Shown here one piece after another: positions 23,216 to 33,756 of a stretch of 64,000 nt of DNA (positions are counted from its first letter, which is position 1; each line of letters begins with the position of its first letter). This stretch comes from Oxytricha trifallax (taxonomy: Eukaryota; Ciliophora; Spirotrichea; Sporadotrichida; Oxytrichidae). The notes under the pieces are model-generated. The model was given only the letters and a program-made list of their open reading frames with translations. It searched no databases and was not told where the DNA came from. The stretch lies in assembly GCA_000711775.1 (NCBI GenBank), contig ARYC01017045.1, positions 1 through 64,000 of the forward strand. Reading direction: 5' to 3'. Position numbers and translations under genes: made by a program.

Positions 23216-23892
23216 TCATTGAACTTAGTCGCCAATAAACTTAACTGTTTTTAAATGGCCCTTCTCATCAATTGATCTTAAGCATAGATCAACAAAGCTA
23301 AGAAATTAACTATCCATCAGTTTATTATTCAAGTTAATAATTTAAGTTTTAATTCTCTTAAAATAACAAAATTTTATTTTTAAATAATTTGAATTAGCAA
23401 AGTGTATTTATTGAGTTTTCAAGAATAATTTTTAAATATTCAATAATTTCCCAAATTCATAAATCAGTAAATAAATTTAGCCCAAACTATGATTAAAAAA
23501 CTTGGATGCTATAAATATATGAAAATTATTTCAATAAATAATTTTATCGATTAAAATAATAAAAAACTTTAAAAGGTAAGATTTGTTTTATATTTAGTTC
23601 AATATTTTGATTAGACAGGATTTTAATGAACTGGGAGACTTTAAAATTTAACTATAAATCAAGTATTTGGTAAGTTAGTTTGTATTTAATTATTAATTTT
23701 TTTTATTTAGGGAATTCGGATAACTAGATACAGATTTCAAAATAAAAATATACGAGCCATCTCGACCTCGCAAGCTATTTCTAGCTGTTGTGTCGTATTG
23801 ACACTGGGGAATTCCACTGATCAAGAGATTCATAATTTATTCTCAGTAATATATAATAATCTAATAACTTAAATAATTATAATAACTATACT
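23216..23892. other. Intergenic gap between divergent MT-A70 gene and G transposase
   Basis: AT-rich except for a more balanced patch at about 23740-23830. If G ends before the MT-A70 gene, its left terminus should be in this gap, but I see no telomere-like or other clear inverted terminus. Confidence 0.3.
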
Positions 23893-24930
23893 ATGAAGTC
23901 CATCTCCAGTCTCTTCTACAAGGAAAAAGTCTATAACTATGTGTTATTGTTACGTTATGTCACTACAGAACCTAATAAAGACTCAATACTTATTCATACT
24001 ATAAAAGATATCTCAAAGATACTTAGAGTTTCAAGAAATGTCAGATAAGTGTGCTCTTGCTTGAAAGAAAAGGATGGTTGAATAATGAAAGAGAAAAAAA
24101 TATATAAATAAAAGATAGAGCCACACCACTTAAGCTATTTAATTTGCAATTAAATATTGGATTAATAAAAAGGACTCTCTCTTCATACCAGAGCTATGAT
24201 TTTTCATTGGAAATTCCCACAATTTATAATTACCACTTCCTAACTTTAGTATATTTAAAAAAAAACAAAATTAAATACAAAAGACTAAAAGTCTGAGCGC
24301 TGCTAAACTTTAAATAATATACTAATAACGATATGAGAGATTTGAATAGGTATTAGAGTTAGTTGCTAAAAACAAAACAATTATTTACATTGATGAAATA
24401 ATCTTTAAACCATATCAACTTTAGCAGTATTCATGGGCAAGAACATATGAAAATTAAAAACTACAAAAGATTAGTTTAAAACTAAGAACTTTCGCAGCTA
24501 TAGTAGGAATAAGTATGGAGTCCGGGTTGGAGGGCTACTTTATTAAACCTAAATCTATCAACTCAGCAGAGACAGCTTCCATGATTTTATATTTACACTT
24601 ATAGAACGCAAGTAAGGAAGTTGTAATTTTCTGAGAAAATTTTAGGGCACTTCAAATTGGTATAGAGCAAGATCAATTAATATAAATGGGCTTGCATTTA
24701 TAATGCTCTATACTCTCTGAGTTCCACTGTATAGAAGAGGTGTTTTCAATAATCAAGAAATAATACAAACAGGAGATAATAGCAACAATTTTAAAATAAG
24801 CGAGACAAAGCACATTAATATTATAAAACAATCATTAGAGAGTGTATCAGTAGAAACAGTGAGAAGAATAATAATACGACATTTTGATTAGATGAAAAAC
24901 TATTTAGATTATAATAAATAAAATCTATGA
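23893..24930 (+). pseudogene. TBE-like DDE transposase (element G)
   Basis: ATG at 23893 (MKSISSLFYKEKVYNYVLLL) with an N-terminal helix-turn-helix (IKDISKILRVSRNVRQVCSC). A segment homologous to TBE follows (KGLSLHTRAMIFHWKFPQF), then the catalytic IIYIDEIIFKPYQ (first Asp), TFAAIVGISMESGLEGYFIK, VVIF-ENF (second acidic site; here a TGA stands before Glu-Asn), and EFHCIEEVFSIIKKQYKQ (third Glu). Stop TGA 24928-24930. About three in-frame TGAs break it. The closest relative in the window is the F transposase; both are a sister group to TBE transposases (inference from conserved blocks). Confidence 0.85.
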
Positions 24931-24998
24931 ACTCACTTCTTTCTAAATATGGCACATAATTTCATTCCATGTAATCATTTTCTGGCACCCTCCCAAAC

Positions 24999-25719
24999 TC
25001 AGACTCTTGGGCCATTATAGTGTCTCTCGTATACACTAGGCGGTCTTTTGCTTTGTATGTCAGTCTTGTAATCAGAAAAAGAGGCGGATATTTCAGGATA
25101 CTCTCTCTTTTTTTTCTACAAACGAGGCTTTGATTTTAGTTTAAGCATGGTGAGTGCTTTGCCCTTTGACTCTAATAATAATTATTAATTTTTATAAATT
25201 TATCTTACTTGCAAAAAAATGGCTTCCCTGTAATTATCTATAGACTTCATCTTTAATGAAAAACTTTTCTTTCTCTTCCTCTTAATTGTCGCTTATATAC
25301 CTTATTCTATTTGCATGCTTAATTAATTATGATAAGTAATTGGTATGGAGGGTGCCGAGTGCCCCATAGAAATATTTTCTATCAGGCAGTACTGTATAGT
25401 CAGAGTAATAATTCAAATGCTTCATTATTTCCTCGTCTTCCTGAATCTGCTTGAATATATTCTTAACCGAAGGTTCTTCGTAGTATGGAACATTAAGCTG
25501 CACAACTTCTCCTGATCTAAGGAGCAACTTGTCGCCTTCTTAGAAATCTTTAATGAATCTCATGGTGACATGCTCCTCGCTTGGTAAGAAGCAACCTCCT
25601 ATAAAGTTTAATACATTAGTCTTACTATTAAATCTCAAGAAATTAATCCAATCATTCTTGGACCTAAAATTGCTTTGAAACTCCCTGACATCGTAGCTAT
25701 GGGCACCCAGACTTTCCAT
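24999..25719 (-). CDS. 22-kDa-like accessory protein (element G), intact
   Basis: ATG at 25717-25719 (MESLGAHSYDVREFQSNF), TGA at 24999-25001. Removing a 37-nt intron (25172-25208, GTAAGATAAA...TTATTAG) leaves exactly 684 nt, 227 codons plus stop, without any TGA. Homology to the TBE 22-kDa protein is clear around FLPSEEHVTMRFIKDF and in the signature LPDRKYFYGALGTLHTNYL, followed by a basic segment. The C-terminus contains TMLKLKSKPRLQKKKREY. Its intactness beside a broken transposase is notable. Function unknown. Convergent with the transposase (69 bp between stops). Confidence 0.85.
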
Positions 25720-26789
25720 GCTCTATAATTAGCTCTATAATTATTTAAAGAATTATATAAGGCTTTAAAAGTAAACTTTTTAAATTTCTTATTTAAAGTT
25801 TGAATCATGAGTTAAATTTATAATACTTTACCGAATTTCAGGCCAGAGAAGTCTATATTTATATCAGTCAGAAAACTATTATTATTAATTTAAAAAGTCA
25901 CAAGTTTATATTATAAAGTCTTTATATTGAAGAATATTATAAATTAATTATAAATTATTAATATAGTTTAATACAAAAATATGAAGTCTTTGAACACCCC
26001 ACAACACAGTAAATTAAATTGAAATAAATAAAAATAGAATTATATGATTTTATTGAGTCTATAATCATTCTAACTAAAATTAAAAAATAATGTCTTTTAC
26101 TTTAATTATACTAAGTCCAATCTCTCTCCTCAAAATTAGAATTAATTGCTCGCAAGCCCTCCTAAATCAGACTATGGGTTAAATATGAACTTAATTTGCT
26201 AGTGTTTAAATTTTTTCAAAAATATAGCTCATACTCAGTTTAGAAAAAACAATAATTTGAGGATTAACTCAGTGGAAAACTAATTAAATTTACAGATATT
26301 ATCTCATATATTGCTAAAACAAATACAATTTATTGTAAGTCACTTCAATAAATAGGTATTAGCAGAACTGACTCAAATCTCATCAAAATAAACACTAATA
26401 ATTAGCAGATTATAAATTAAATTATTGAGTTTATGTAGTCATTTACTTCCATAAAATGGCTCTCATTATAGAATATGATATAATATATTCATAAGAATTA
26501 ATAATTTTAATTTAATTCTTATAGTTTGTTTATATTACTAGAGTATTCAATAATTTATTATTTAATTATTAAGTATAGAAAATAATGAAAAATTTGTGTA
26601 GTAATGGCAAGTTAAAACCCTTAAACCCTTCTCACATCTTTTCAACCTAAGTTTCTACTCAGAAATATGGCCTCCTAAGATTTTACTCAGTTAAATATTC
26701 AAATAAATTGTAGAAATAAACAACTCATTACAAGAACTAAGTTTAGAAAAGAAATAATAAATTAAAAAATCACATTGGACAAGAAAAAA
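25720..26789. other. Internal spacer of element G with open segments
   Basis: AT-rich DNA between the divergent 22-kDa-like and MT-A70 genes. Two TGA-free plus-strand segments, about 26110-26485 (NQLLASPPKSDYGLNMNLIC...) and 26603-26851 (MASQNPQTLLTSFQPKFLL...), may be coding or chance. Element F has a spacer of about the same length (about 1.0 kb without FB3) at this place, so promoters for both genes may lie here. Confidence 0.35.
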
Positions 26790-27758
26790 TAGCAATAAAT
26801 TATTTTTACAGTTTTAAAGTAATTGTGTAGTTCCAACCTCTCATGAAAGTGTGAATGCGTTGGAAGTTCATCAATCAAACTATCATAGTATAATACATCA
26901 GGCAACTAGAAAAGATGAAAAGCTAAAAAATCGCAACTGCTCTTTTTGTTTTGAAATTTTGGTAGAGCTTTCAACTGCGATAGAAATGAAAGAAAAAGCA
27001 AACACAAGCAAAATAAAACTAAAGTTATAAAGAAGAAGAAAATTGATAAATTAAAAAATGACTTCCCTGAAGGGAAAGCTAGGGTTTTGTTTGATATCTC
27101 GAGAGGTTACAAACTTGTAGCCATAAAATAAAAAGTTGAAGAAATCACTTACAACATATTTAAAGACCCAGTATTATTTGAAGGCGACGTCAAAGAACTT
27201 AAACTATGGGAAGATATAGCATTAGACGCTATGCAGAGATATAAAAGGCTTTATGAGGTGGTACTTATGGATCCTCCTTGGAGAATTAAGCAAAAGCTTC
27301 CCTATGAGACCATGACAGATGAAGATATTCTCAATATGCCCATTGAGCTAGTTCAAGAGAGAGGCATAGTAATTATTTGGTACGTCAACTAGAAAAAAAG
27401 GTTGCGAGACAATTTCTAAAATAACATGGCTATGATGAAGTTGAGAAAGGCGAGTGGATTAAATTGACGAAAAACATGAAACTGCATAAGGGCTCGGGGA
27501 TGTATACTGCACAGAACAGTGAGAGCTTTTTGATTGGGAAAAAAGGCTATGTCACAGATATGCTAAAATATCACGTGACTGACTGAAAATGTTATCTTTT
27601 CAAAGGTAGGCAAGCATTCTGAAAAGCCGGAATAGATTTATGACTTTATCCAACAGATGGCAACAGACAGATTAAACCTAGAAATATTCTCAAGACCTCA
27701 CAATATTAGACCAAACTATACATACCTACGGAACTAGTTGAAGAAGCAAGAGTTATGA
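26790..27758 (+). pseudogene. Zinc-finger + MT-A70 methyltransferase, METTL3/MTA1-like (element G)
   Basis: Predicted N6-adenine methyltransferase of the MT-A70 family. The N-terminus has a finger-like segment (SHESVNALEVHQSNYHS) and a CxxC pair (NCSFCFE), aligned in order and spacing with the clearer fingers of the element F copy. The catalytic domain has VVLMDPPWRIKQKLPYETMT (DPPW at 27270-27281, intact), LVQERGIVIIWYVN, HGYDEVEKGEWIKLTKNMKL, SGMYTAQNSESFLIGKKGY, SEKPEQIYDFIQQM and LEIFSRPHNIRPNYTYLRN, ending at TGA 27756-27758. The PYETMT block after DPPW is METTL3/IME4-like. Three frame changes: in the finger region, in an A run near 27393, and near 27585. Otherwise TGA-free, with Gln from TAA/TAG. 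Confidence 0.9.
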
Positions 27759-28920
27759 ATATTTATCAAGAGTGGTATAGTTTAGTAAATTAGTTTAAAT
27801 TAATTAATTAATAAATTTTTATAATTATAATCTATGATTGCTTGCAACTCTGTTTCCATCTTAGGTGGATTTCAGTGGAATTTTAAAAAAAATTCAATAA
27901 CTTAGCACAATGCCTAATTCAAATTACAACTTTTCAAATAACTATGAAGCACGGAGCACTTTTGCAAAATTTACATAAATAAAACTGGTTTGGAGAAATA
28001 ACCAATGGAAGAACAAATAGATTAATAAAAAAGCTGCTGATTGACAAAAATTTAGCATAACCTTAACCAATTCACATCAACTCAATTGCTGTTTAATTAG
28101 AAAATTTTTAATGTAAGATTTTTGAATTTTTTAAAGACAAAATAAAAAGTTTAGGCTCGTTGTAACTCTTAACATGAAGATATATTGTTTTAATCACAAT
28201 AACGACAACTTTTCTTAAGAAACTTCAGGTAAGTTCAAAATTTATAAAATTATTATTATTAATTGCTTTGTTTATATTTTATAAAATATTTGATTAATTT
28301 ATCATATATTTTCGTGATCTAAACTATCTTTATTAGGCAACATTTGATTGTTGACAGGTTTTAGATAATTGTGCTTCTAGATTTTGCCTACAAAACTACT
28401 AAAATTTGATTAGATAATAAATTAATTTGGCTCCACCTTCTTTGGGTAGATATTTGGAATATATTTGAAAATGATTATCAAAGAGCTATTACAATTCTTT
28501 AGGCTTTACATTGCAAAATTTAGTAAGTTTTAGTAAAGTATTTGAATTTTGTTTTCAAGTTTTCGAAATTTAATGAATTTTAATTTACAAATATTAGCTT
28601 TTAGCCTAATGTTATTACAATGCCAATACCATGAATATAGAATTATGAAAAATTCAACAATTACATAAGATTATTTCAATGCTAGCTTGAAAGTATAAAT
28701 TTCGTGAAAATAAGCTATAAGTTTATTAAAAACAAAGTAAGTAATCTCTGACGATTCAAAATTTCAGATATAAAATTAAAATTATAGAAATTTACAAAAC
28801 TTGAACCTGCTAAGAATTATTGTGACATTTAGTCCAAATTTTTAAAAAGCACTTTTCTAATAATGCAATCATCTTTGAAACCAAATATAAAAATACTTTG
28901 TGTAGAATGAGGTGGAGATT
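27759..28920 (+). CDS. Candidate split gene downstream of the MT-A70 gene
   Basis: ATG at 27944 opens MKHGALLQNLHKQNWFGEIT, then RLIKKLLIDKNLAQPQPIHI and NSIAVQLENFQCKIFEFFKD. After a frame change come NMKIYCFNHNNDNFSQE and a GTAAGT donor at about 28229. Further coding-like pieces follow at about 28340-28400 (IIVLLDFAYKTTK) and 28405-28540 (IWLHLLWVDIWNIFENDYQR). No domain recognised. It is co-oriented with the zinc-finger/MT-A70 gene 186 bp upstream, so it might be a fourth gene of element G, or a host gene. The exon structure is tentative; the remaining part up to 28920 is AT-rich. Confidence 0.4.
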
Positions 28921-28923
28921 TTA

Positions 28924-31108
28924 TCAAACGTCCTGCATCAAAATATACTTAGGCACGTGAGACAATGAAGTAAAAAAGGATTTGGCCACCCAAGAGAAGT
29001 TAAGCTTTAAGATCATGCTGGCAACTTTAAGAATCACATTTTCTCTTGACCTACATGAAATAAAATGCAAACAAAGAAGGCCTTACTTTCCTCGATCAAA
29101 TTCCCCATCTGGAAAGTTAAGATGCTTTTTAACAAATGCAAAAGGTTTTTCAATAGGCACTTGATCAAATTGGTAGGGACCTAAAAACATAACTGGGACT
29201 CTAAGGGCTTATCAAGGTCGAAATTGTAATTTTACTGCGGTGATAAGTTGCATTGTCAAGCATTATTACTGTACTCTCTCTCTCCAATCACTGTTTTCTT
29301 GATCAAGATGCTAGCAAAGTTTATAAACAAACTAAATTAAGGTCCTACTGTTGTTCCTACCAGAGTTGACGGTGAAGAACACTCCTCCTAAATTTGAAAC
29401 TGCTGCAATAATACTGACTTAAATAATGCGAATCAGTCGCGAACAAAATGTTTTCTTTCCTCACAAACCCCAAGACATTCGAGAATTGTTAAATTGCTAT
29501 AAGCTGCTTTCGTCTATGTTTATGATGGTTTTCCCTGATTAAAGTTACTCTACAAAAGCTTTAGAATAAAGCTATCTTAGAAGCTTCTTTTTAAAAAGAT
29601 TTGACTTGGGATCTAAATTATACACTTTCGTATTACTGAGATTTAATTCTATCTTCACAAGCGCAGTGAGCCACACTCTTGAGATTTTAATCCTAAACTT
29701 TTTGAATAAAAGATTCTTCATTTACTCTATGGAGGGGAACTTGGCTTTGTCTGTCAAATAAGAGACTAGAATTTTATGGAGGCAACACTGAATATGTCGG
29801 CTCTTCTTGGCCTTATTAACTGATATATTCTCCCAACTATTCTAAGCCCTTTTGATAATCATTTTTACTCGGCTAGTTGGAAGATTTAGCTAAAATAGAT
29901 TAATTATAGGAAATATAATCAATTAATCAAGATTTTAATTTACTCTATATTTATATTAATTTTATTCTATTTTTAGCTACTCTACCGCATTTAAGCTGTT
30001 TTGCGGTAGAGTACCTTAATTATATTAATTATCAAATAAATTAAATTTAAATGCTATGATTAAATATGTAATTAAGTTTCTATAAAAAGTAATTTATAAT
30101 TAATAAATATAATCAAGAGAAATAATAAGTTAATAATGTTGCTTTTTAAGGCAATAAACTTTAAGGCATCATTATTTATAGAATAAAATTTTAATTTATT
30201 TAAATTTATCAAGCATTTTATATTATAAATTACTTTTTATAGAAACTTAATTACATATTTATTTAAAGCATTTAAATTTAATTTATTTTGATAAATAATA
30301 TAATTAAGCGTACTCTACCGCAAAACAGCTTAAATGCGGTAGAGTAGCTAAAAATAGAATAAAATTAATATAAATATAGAGTAAATTAAAATCTTGATTA
30401 ATTGATTATATTTCCTATAATTAATCTATTTTAGCTAATTAAATCATTTAGACAGTGATTTAATAGAACAGCCTTCCTCAACAAAAAGTCTAGCTACCTT
30501 TTGCTCTAGCTTTTTTTATATTATTGCTATAATCAGGCGCTCGAGTCGTCGCATCTCGTGAGCATAGAATGGGATCATAAATTTTCAGCATTTCCATGAG
30601 ATCTTGGGTTTCCAACTAAAGAGACCATCCTTCTTCATTAACCTTGATGGCACAGTTTCAAAACATTTGAATCAGCTCTTCCTTCTAATTAATGCTTAGC
30701 TATGGATTGGGATTATGCTAAATCAGGAGGTCTTAAGTATCCTTTAGAACTTAAAATATTTGGCTTGACGATAAGGCAGATTTTTTATCGCTGTTCAGCC
30801 CCAACTCTGATAATTCATGCCTGGGATCAATTAACAATAGGGTGCTAATGCTAGGCTGAGGATCTCAAAATTTAAGCTCCGTATAATTCTCAATCATGCT
30901 ATGGTGGTAGTTATCAAATGCAATATCCTTTGTGTTAATGGCAGTTCCAGTTAGCAATACTTGTTGATTTCGATGTAGCATCTCGATTAATGATGTTTTG
31001 TGAAGCTAGGGTCAGCGAATCTACTTATTCAACTTCTTAGTCTAAGTTTTCAGATATGTTATCCTGCGTTTGAAAGTATTTACGTAAATCTTGTTACCTA
31101 AGCTCCAT
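28924..31108 (-). pseudogene. IS630-like DDE transposase with long N-terminal region (element H), broken
   Basis: ATG at 31106-31108 (MELRQQDLRKYFQTQDNI). A long N-terminal region, with LIDPRHELSELGLNSDKK among others, precedes a helix-turn-helix (ARLFVEEGCSIKSLSK) that is split by palindromic element P1. The catalytic core reads TIINIDESSLQQFNNSRMSW (first Asp), IIAAVSNLGGVFFTVNSGRN, VIMLDNATYHRSKI (second Asp) and YQFDQVPIEKPFAFVKKHLN (Glu). The stop is TGA 28924-28926. Several TGAs and frame changes make it dead. Not a close relative of the TBE transposases; the LDNxxYH and PIEK motifs are standard IS630/Tc1. Confidence 0.82.
29889..30435. mobile_element. Palindromic TA-flanked MITE P1 (547 bp)
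   Basis: Inverted repeats of roughly 130 bp at each end and further inverted segments inside make the element nearly one palindrome. Ends GCTAAAATAGATTAA..., flanked by TA on both sides (29887-29888, 30436-30437). Each arm holds the block CTCTACCGCATTTAAGC and its inverse. It has no coding capacity and interrupts the element H transposase at the helix-turn-helix. The TA duplication suggests mobilisation by a Tc1/mariner-type transposase. Confidence 0.8.
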
Positions 31109-31311
31109 ATTAAATAGATTACAATTTTTAGACAGATAATTATTTCCCTTGTGGAGAGAATGATTAATATATTTAGTAAGTAATTTAGCCAGGACATATT
31201 TACCTCATTTAGGAAGTTTATTATTAATAATTAATAAATTAATATTTGCAGCAAATTTCTTCAAAAGAGGCAAGGTAGAAATATAAATATTGATTAAGCG
31301 ATTAATTTAGT

Positions 31312-32128
31312 ATGAAGAACTCGCTTTAAGCTATTAATGTGAACTAAGTTAGAGAAAAAATAGGCATTAAAAAAGAACTCTACGACTTTTTGACTTAAGT
31401 GTGTGGTGCTTACCTTCCCAAGATAAATTGCTCCAACATTTACTTTTTTAAAAGCATAATAACTGGAGATAAAGAAGTGAGCTCAAAAGTGAATCACCTA
31501 ATAAAGTACTTGAAGCGGTAAGAAATAATGATAGCAGTTGTCCCTCATATTGAAGGTCTCACAGCGGATGATATTTTAGATTATGCAAAAGGAAAACAAA
31601 GTTTGCTAAGGTATCTCCCAGACTAATGCGACTGCCTCCACATTGATAAAAGGTGGATCTGTGATGTCCTTTTCTCTCTCGATAAGGAAGGTGTGAATCA
31701 AATGATACTTGATGCAAAGTTTAAGAGGCACCAGAAGCTTAACTAGTCCTAAAACCTATTGGTCCACATGAGATCGGAGTTTGCGGATGCCTTGAACAAT
31801 TCACTCAATTTCAGTGGTAATATTATTTGCTATTTAAATTCCTTCAGTTCATAAGGAGCGGTCTGGTCATTTGATTAAGCAGACATCATAGAGAAAACGA
31901 AGAGCTAATGAAATAGAAGAGGTTAAAGGAGAGGAACAGGCATTGAGAAGCAGCAGGTAGAGATATTTATAAGAAAATAAAAGAATGTGAGACGAGTTTA
32001 ATCAAGTTCATGATTAAATGAATGAGCTGCACTAGTATAAAGCCTTAGTCCATTAGTTGAACGAAAGGGGCGTTATTGATGACGAATGCAGAATAAGAGA
32101 AGGAAATCAGAATGAAAGAATGTTGTGA
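31312..32128 (+). CDS. 22-kDa-like accessory protein (element H), one in-frame TGA
   Basis: ATG at 31312 (MKNSLQAINVNQVREKIG), end TGA 32126-32128. A 31-nt intron (31817-31847, GTAATATTAT...CCTTCAG) keeps the frame (NFS|VHKERSGHL); without it length and phase fail. After splicing there are 262 codons, with one TGA at codon 216 inside an otherwise good coiled-coil-like tail (LRSSRQRYLQENKRM, then DEFNQVHDQMNELHQYKA). The middle segment LLRYLPDQCDCLHIDKRWIC, then DVLFSLDKEGVNQMI, aligns with the LPxR..FxGxLGTL signature of the TBE 22-kDa protein. It lies between the broken transposase and gene Y. Function unknown. Confidence 0.68.
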
Positions 32129-32199
32129 TTTGATTTGTTTGCGTGCTTTTAAATGGTGATAAATTTAAAATGCATTAATTTAAAAACATCAAACATCAT

Positions 32200-33650
32200 T
32201 CAATCATCTTTGGTCAATAAGCTCGAACTCTTACTGATTATTTTAAGCTTTAAAAATTGAGTCAGTTTCTCAATTTTAACATGAGACTTCATCCTTAGCT
32301 TACTTCTCTGAGTGAGTCCTTTTTCTCAAATTGTTTAGGAAAGGAATCTTAAACTACTAATTTTCTAGTTTTTGTAAATTTTATTCTCTTTGAGGCATTG
32401 TTTCGTTAAACTAGTTGAGCTTGATAAACTTTTTCGGCACACACTGCTTTCTTTTTAGAATCGAGTTTGATGTCTCTTTTCTTTGGAGTGCTCTAAGAAA
32501 TTCCACTTCCGATTTATTTCATTTTAAGATGGCTTCATCTTCAATTCAGATAATAGTCTCTATTCAGAAACAAGTTTTTCTGAACTTTTTCTTTTGGATA
32601 ACCTGTCCATTAAACTCTGCTCCACTAGGAAAGCATCAATTGTCTCCCTTGAATCAAAGTTCTCCAAAGTAAGAGATACCGTTGGTTGCTGTTGCTCACT
32701 GCTAATAAAGTTCTAAAACTCATTGTCTGAGGAGCAATGCTCAGCAACTTACCGAGCATTTTCTTCACACTCTTCTGCTTTGATTTATCCATCATCCTCT
32801 TATTTAAGTTCATTTGTTCGTTGGGGAAAGCTTCTAGGTAAATGCTATTCAAGACTAACTTCTTGTTAGTCCTAATGAACGTGCACATTTGATTCTTTGA
32901 GCTTTGCTAAGACTTGTTGTAATTATGCAAGTCTAACGTGATTTTAGTTATCAATTATCTGCTAATATAGACTAACCACTTAATCAATCGTTTCTTTCGA
33001 GCCTTGTTTGTAAATCATAAATTTGTAAGTCCCTTTCCGTTATAATCTTCCGACTCTTCCTATAATTTTCCATCTATCTAAGGGAGAACACATCCGCTAC
33101 GATCAAGAATAAGTCGCCATTAAACTCGATCTCATGATTAGTTTTTAGGTCGGTTCCTCTTCCTTGCTACTCTGCAAGAGAAACACGCCAAACTACCCCT
33201 CTAATGTCAGAGAGTGGAACATTTCTTACTGATTTAGAGTGCAGCTATGTTGTCCTAATTAAGTTAAACTTGTTCACAAACCTCGTTATGTCCTTCGATC
33301 CAATGAGAGGCTTGAACTCATCAAGTGACAACTGTCAAAGTTATGATCAGGTAGAAGTAGCTTTGCCTTATCGATAAGGTGAGGGTGCTCGGCACCTTCG
33401 TATTTTGCTCTTCTTCCTCTTCTGAGATGAGGTGCCTCAAAGAATGAATTTTAGGTATTCAGCTCCATCACTGACATGGTTTCTCTATTCTACTCTTCGT
33501 CATTAAGCCCATCCTTGAGTTTGTACCCACTTAAATCAAAGAAGTTTGACTTGGTTTAGTTTCTCTCTGATAGTAATTCTTTGGAAATGTGTTTTCTTGT
33601 TTTGATTAGTATTTTGAATCTGCATTTGCTGATAATTAGATTTTTGAATT
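32200..33650 (-). CDS. Gene Y of element H, unknown protein
   Basis: A long minus-strand coding region, mostly free of TGA: SNFFDLSGYKLKDGLNDEEQ, RRGRRAKYEGAEHPHLIDKA, then after a frame change SLDEFKPLIGSKDITRFVNK, VPLSDIRGVVWRVSLAEQQG, EIEFNGDLFLIVADVF and ITERDLQIYDLQTRLERN. After another frame change: LQQVLAKLKESNVHVHQD, VAEHCSSDNEFQNFISSEQQ and ENFDSRETIDAFLVEQSLMD, to about 32240. Total about 450 residues, with a coiled-coil middle and a polar C-terminal half. No family recognised. By position (convergent with the 22-kDa-like gene) it matches where the transposase or third gene sits in TBE-type elements. Confidence 0.55.
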
Positions 33651-33756
33651 TAAATTTATATATTACTTAATAAACTTTAAAGGTCTTAATTAAGTCTTAA
33701 ATAATTTCTAGAAGTCTTATTAGCCTTTTTCAATCATTTAACGAGGTTTTTTGACA

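Larger units (their letters stand above)
23893..27758. mobile_element. TBE-like element G with MT-A70 cargo (ends undefined)
   Basis: Gene order: DDE transposase (+), 22-kDa-like gene (-), zinc-finger/MT-A70 gene (+), the TBE plan with another third gene. Spacings match element F: about 1.1 kb between the 22-kDa start and the third gene, and 30-70 bp between convergent stops. The transposase is homologous to that of TBE (shared GISxxSGLE...I.P.SI block) and more closely to F. I could not find the termini, so the limits given are gene limits. The neighbouring genes at 21558-23215 and 27944-28540 may also belong to it. Confidence 0.78.
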
